Below, one piece after another: positions 63,662 through 64,000 of a DNA stretch of 64,000 nucleotides. Location: positions 24,492,513-24,556,512 of the forward strand of contig CM043968.1 of NCBI GenBank assembly GCA_014529385.2, read 5' to 3'. Below the pieces are notes generated by a model, which had not been told where the DNA came from, ran no database searches, and saw only the letters and a list, made by a program, of their open reading frames with translations. The position numbers and the translations under genes were made by a program. Every line of letters begins with the position of its first letter. Within the stretch, counting starts at the first letter, position 1. The stretch is from Adiantum capillus-veneris. Lineage: Eukaryota; Streptophyta; Polypodiopsida; Polypodiales; Pteridaceae.

Positions 63662-64000
63662 TACTTATCTCTGCTGCAAAGTAACCTACATACAGCCCTC
63701 ATCAGCCTATACTCGCTCGTTCCTCACGTCTTTCTTTTCAGCTCTCAAAAGCTTTTGTAACCCCCTCCAGGCACGCACGAGCACACACACAGACACACAT
63801 CCCTCCCTCTCTTGCTCACAAGCATTCACTCCCTCCACACACCCACACACACACACACACGTTTTCTGCTCCTCCAGCAGCTCACTTGTCTAGACTCCAA
63901 ACCCCAACTGCGATTCTCTCCTCCTCTTGTGGTCGTACATCTTTCGGGCCGAATGCTATGCTCCCAGCTCCTTTCAGTAACTTACTTAAGCGGCGAACGC
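63662..64000 (+). promoter_or_regulatory. Pyrimidine-rich stretch, possible 5' UTR of a gene beyond the right edge
   Basis: The + strand becomes strongly C/T-rich with CA runs (63781-63862), as often seen in 5' untranslated regions of plant genes. Two ATGs, at 63953 and 63958, open different frames that stay open to the window end. No protein is recognised in the few codons available. It could equally be more low-complexity intergenic DNA. Confidence 0.25.

Overview
The window reads as nuclear DNA of a land plant with a large, repeat-rich genome, and a fern-type genome is the best guess. The support is degraded Ty3/gypsy and Ty1/copia polyproteins of plant type, LINE remnants, very many (CT/GA)n arrays, and several decayed fragments that look like pentatricopeptide-repeat (PPR) genes, a class expanded in ferns and lycophytes. 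The species is an inference. I found no clearly intact cellular gene, no rRNA or tRNA, and no prokaryotic organisation.

Positions 1-26 kb are dominated by two decayed copies of one LTR-retrotransposon family, lying tail to tail with their 3' LTRs facing each other about 4.15 kb apart. Copy A (+, 1-7516) is cut by the left window edge and its 3' LTR abuts a copia reverse transcriptase fragment. Copy B (-, about 25990-11670) runs gag, protease 1 (DSGAG), RT, RNase H, two tandem HHCC-like modules, integrase, then a second retropepsin-like domain (DTGAR), a 2.2-kb non-coding spacer, a large third ORF with a coiled coil, a polypurine tract and a 532-bp LTR. The second protease, the spacer and the third ORF occur in both copies, so they belong to the family. 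The spacer holds a conserved candidate intron ending 5 nt before the third ORF, and three evenly spaced palindromes centred on TAATCGCGATTA. This architecture is the most unusual thing in the window.

Positions 26-37 kb hold two oppositely oriented copies (28448-29572 and 35581-36918) of a non-autonomous DNA transposon with CACTAG termini and TTAA target duplications, a decayed intron-containing protein kinase pseudogene (-, about 32170-30432), a LINE-like tail fragment and several long CT/GA arrays.

Positions 37.8-43.3 kb hold a second, more degraded gypsy element (C, +) with an in-frame 237-bp tandem duplication after its protease and an inverted integrase C-terminal piece. A LINE ORF1 remnant follows at 43.4-43.9 kb. 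Element D (43944-49455, -) has 130-bp LTRs that are nearly identical, an initiator-Met primer site and a polypurine tract, no recognisable coding capacity, and sits inside a (CT)n array.

Positions 49.5-64 kb are mostly unassigned: a 0.72-kb tandem duplication (50639-52105), four PPR-like shards (56.4-59.2 kb), compound microsatellites, and a CT/CA-rich stretch at the right edge that could be the 5' flank of a gene lying outside the window.
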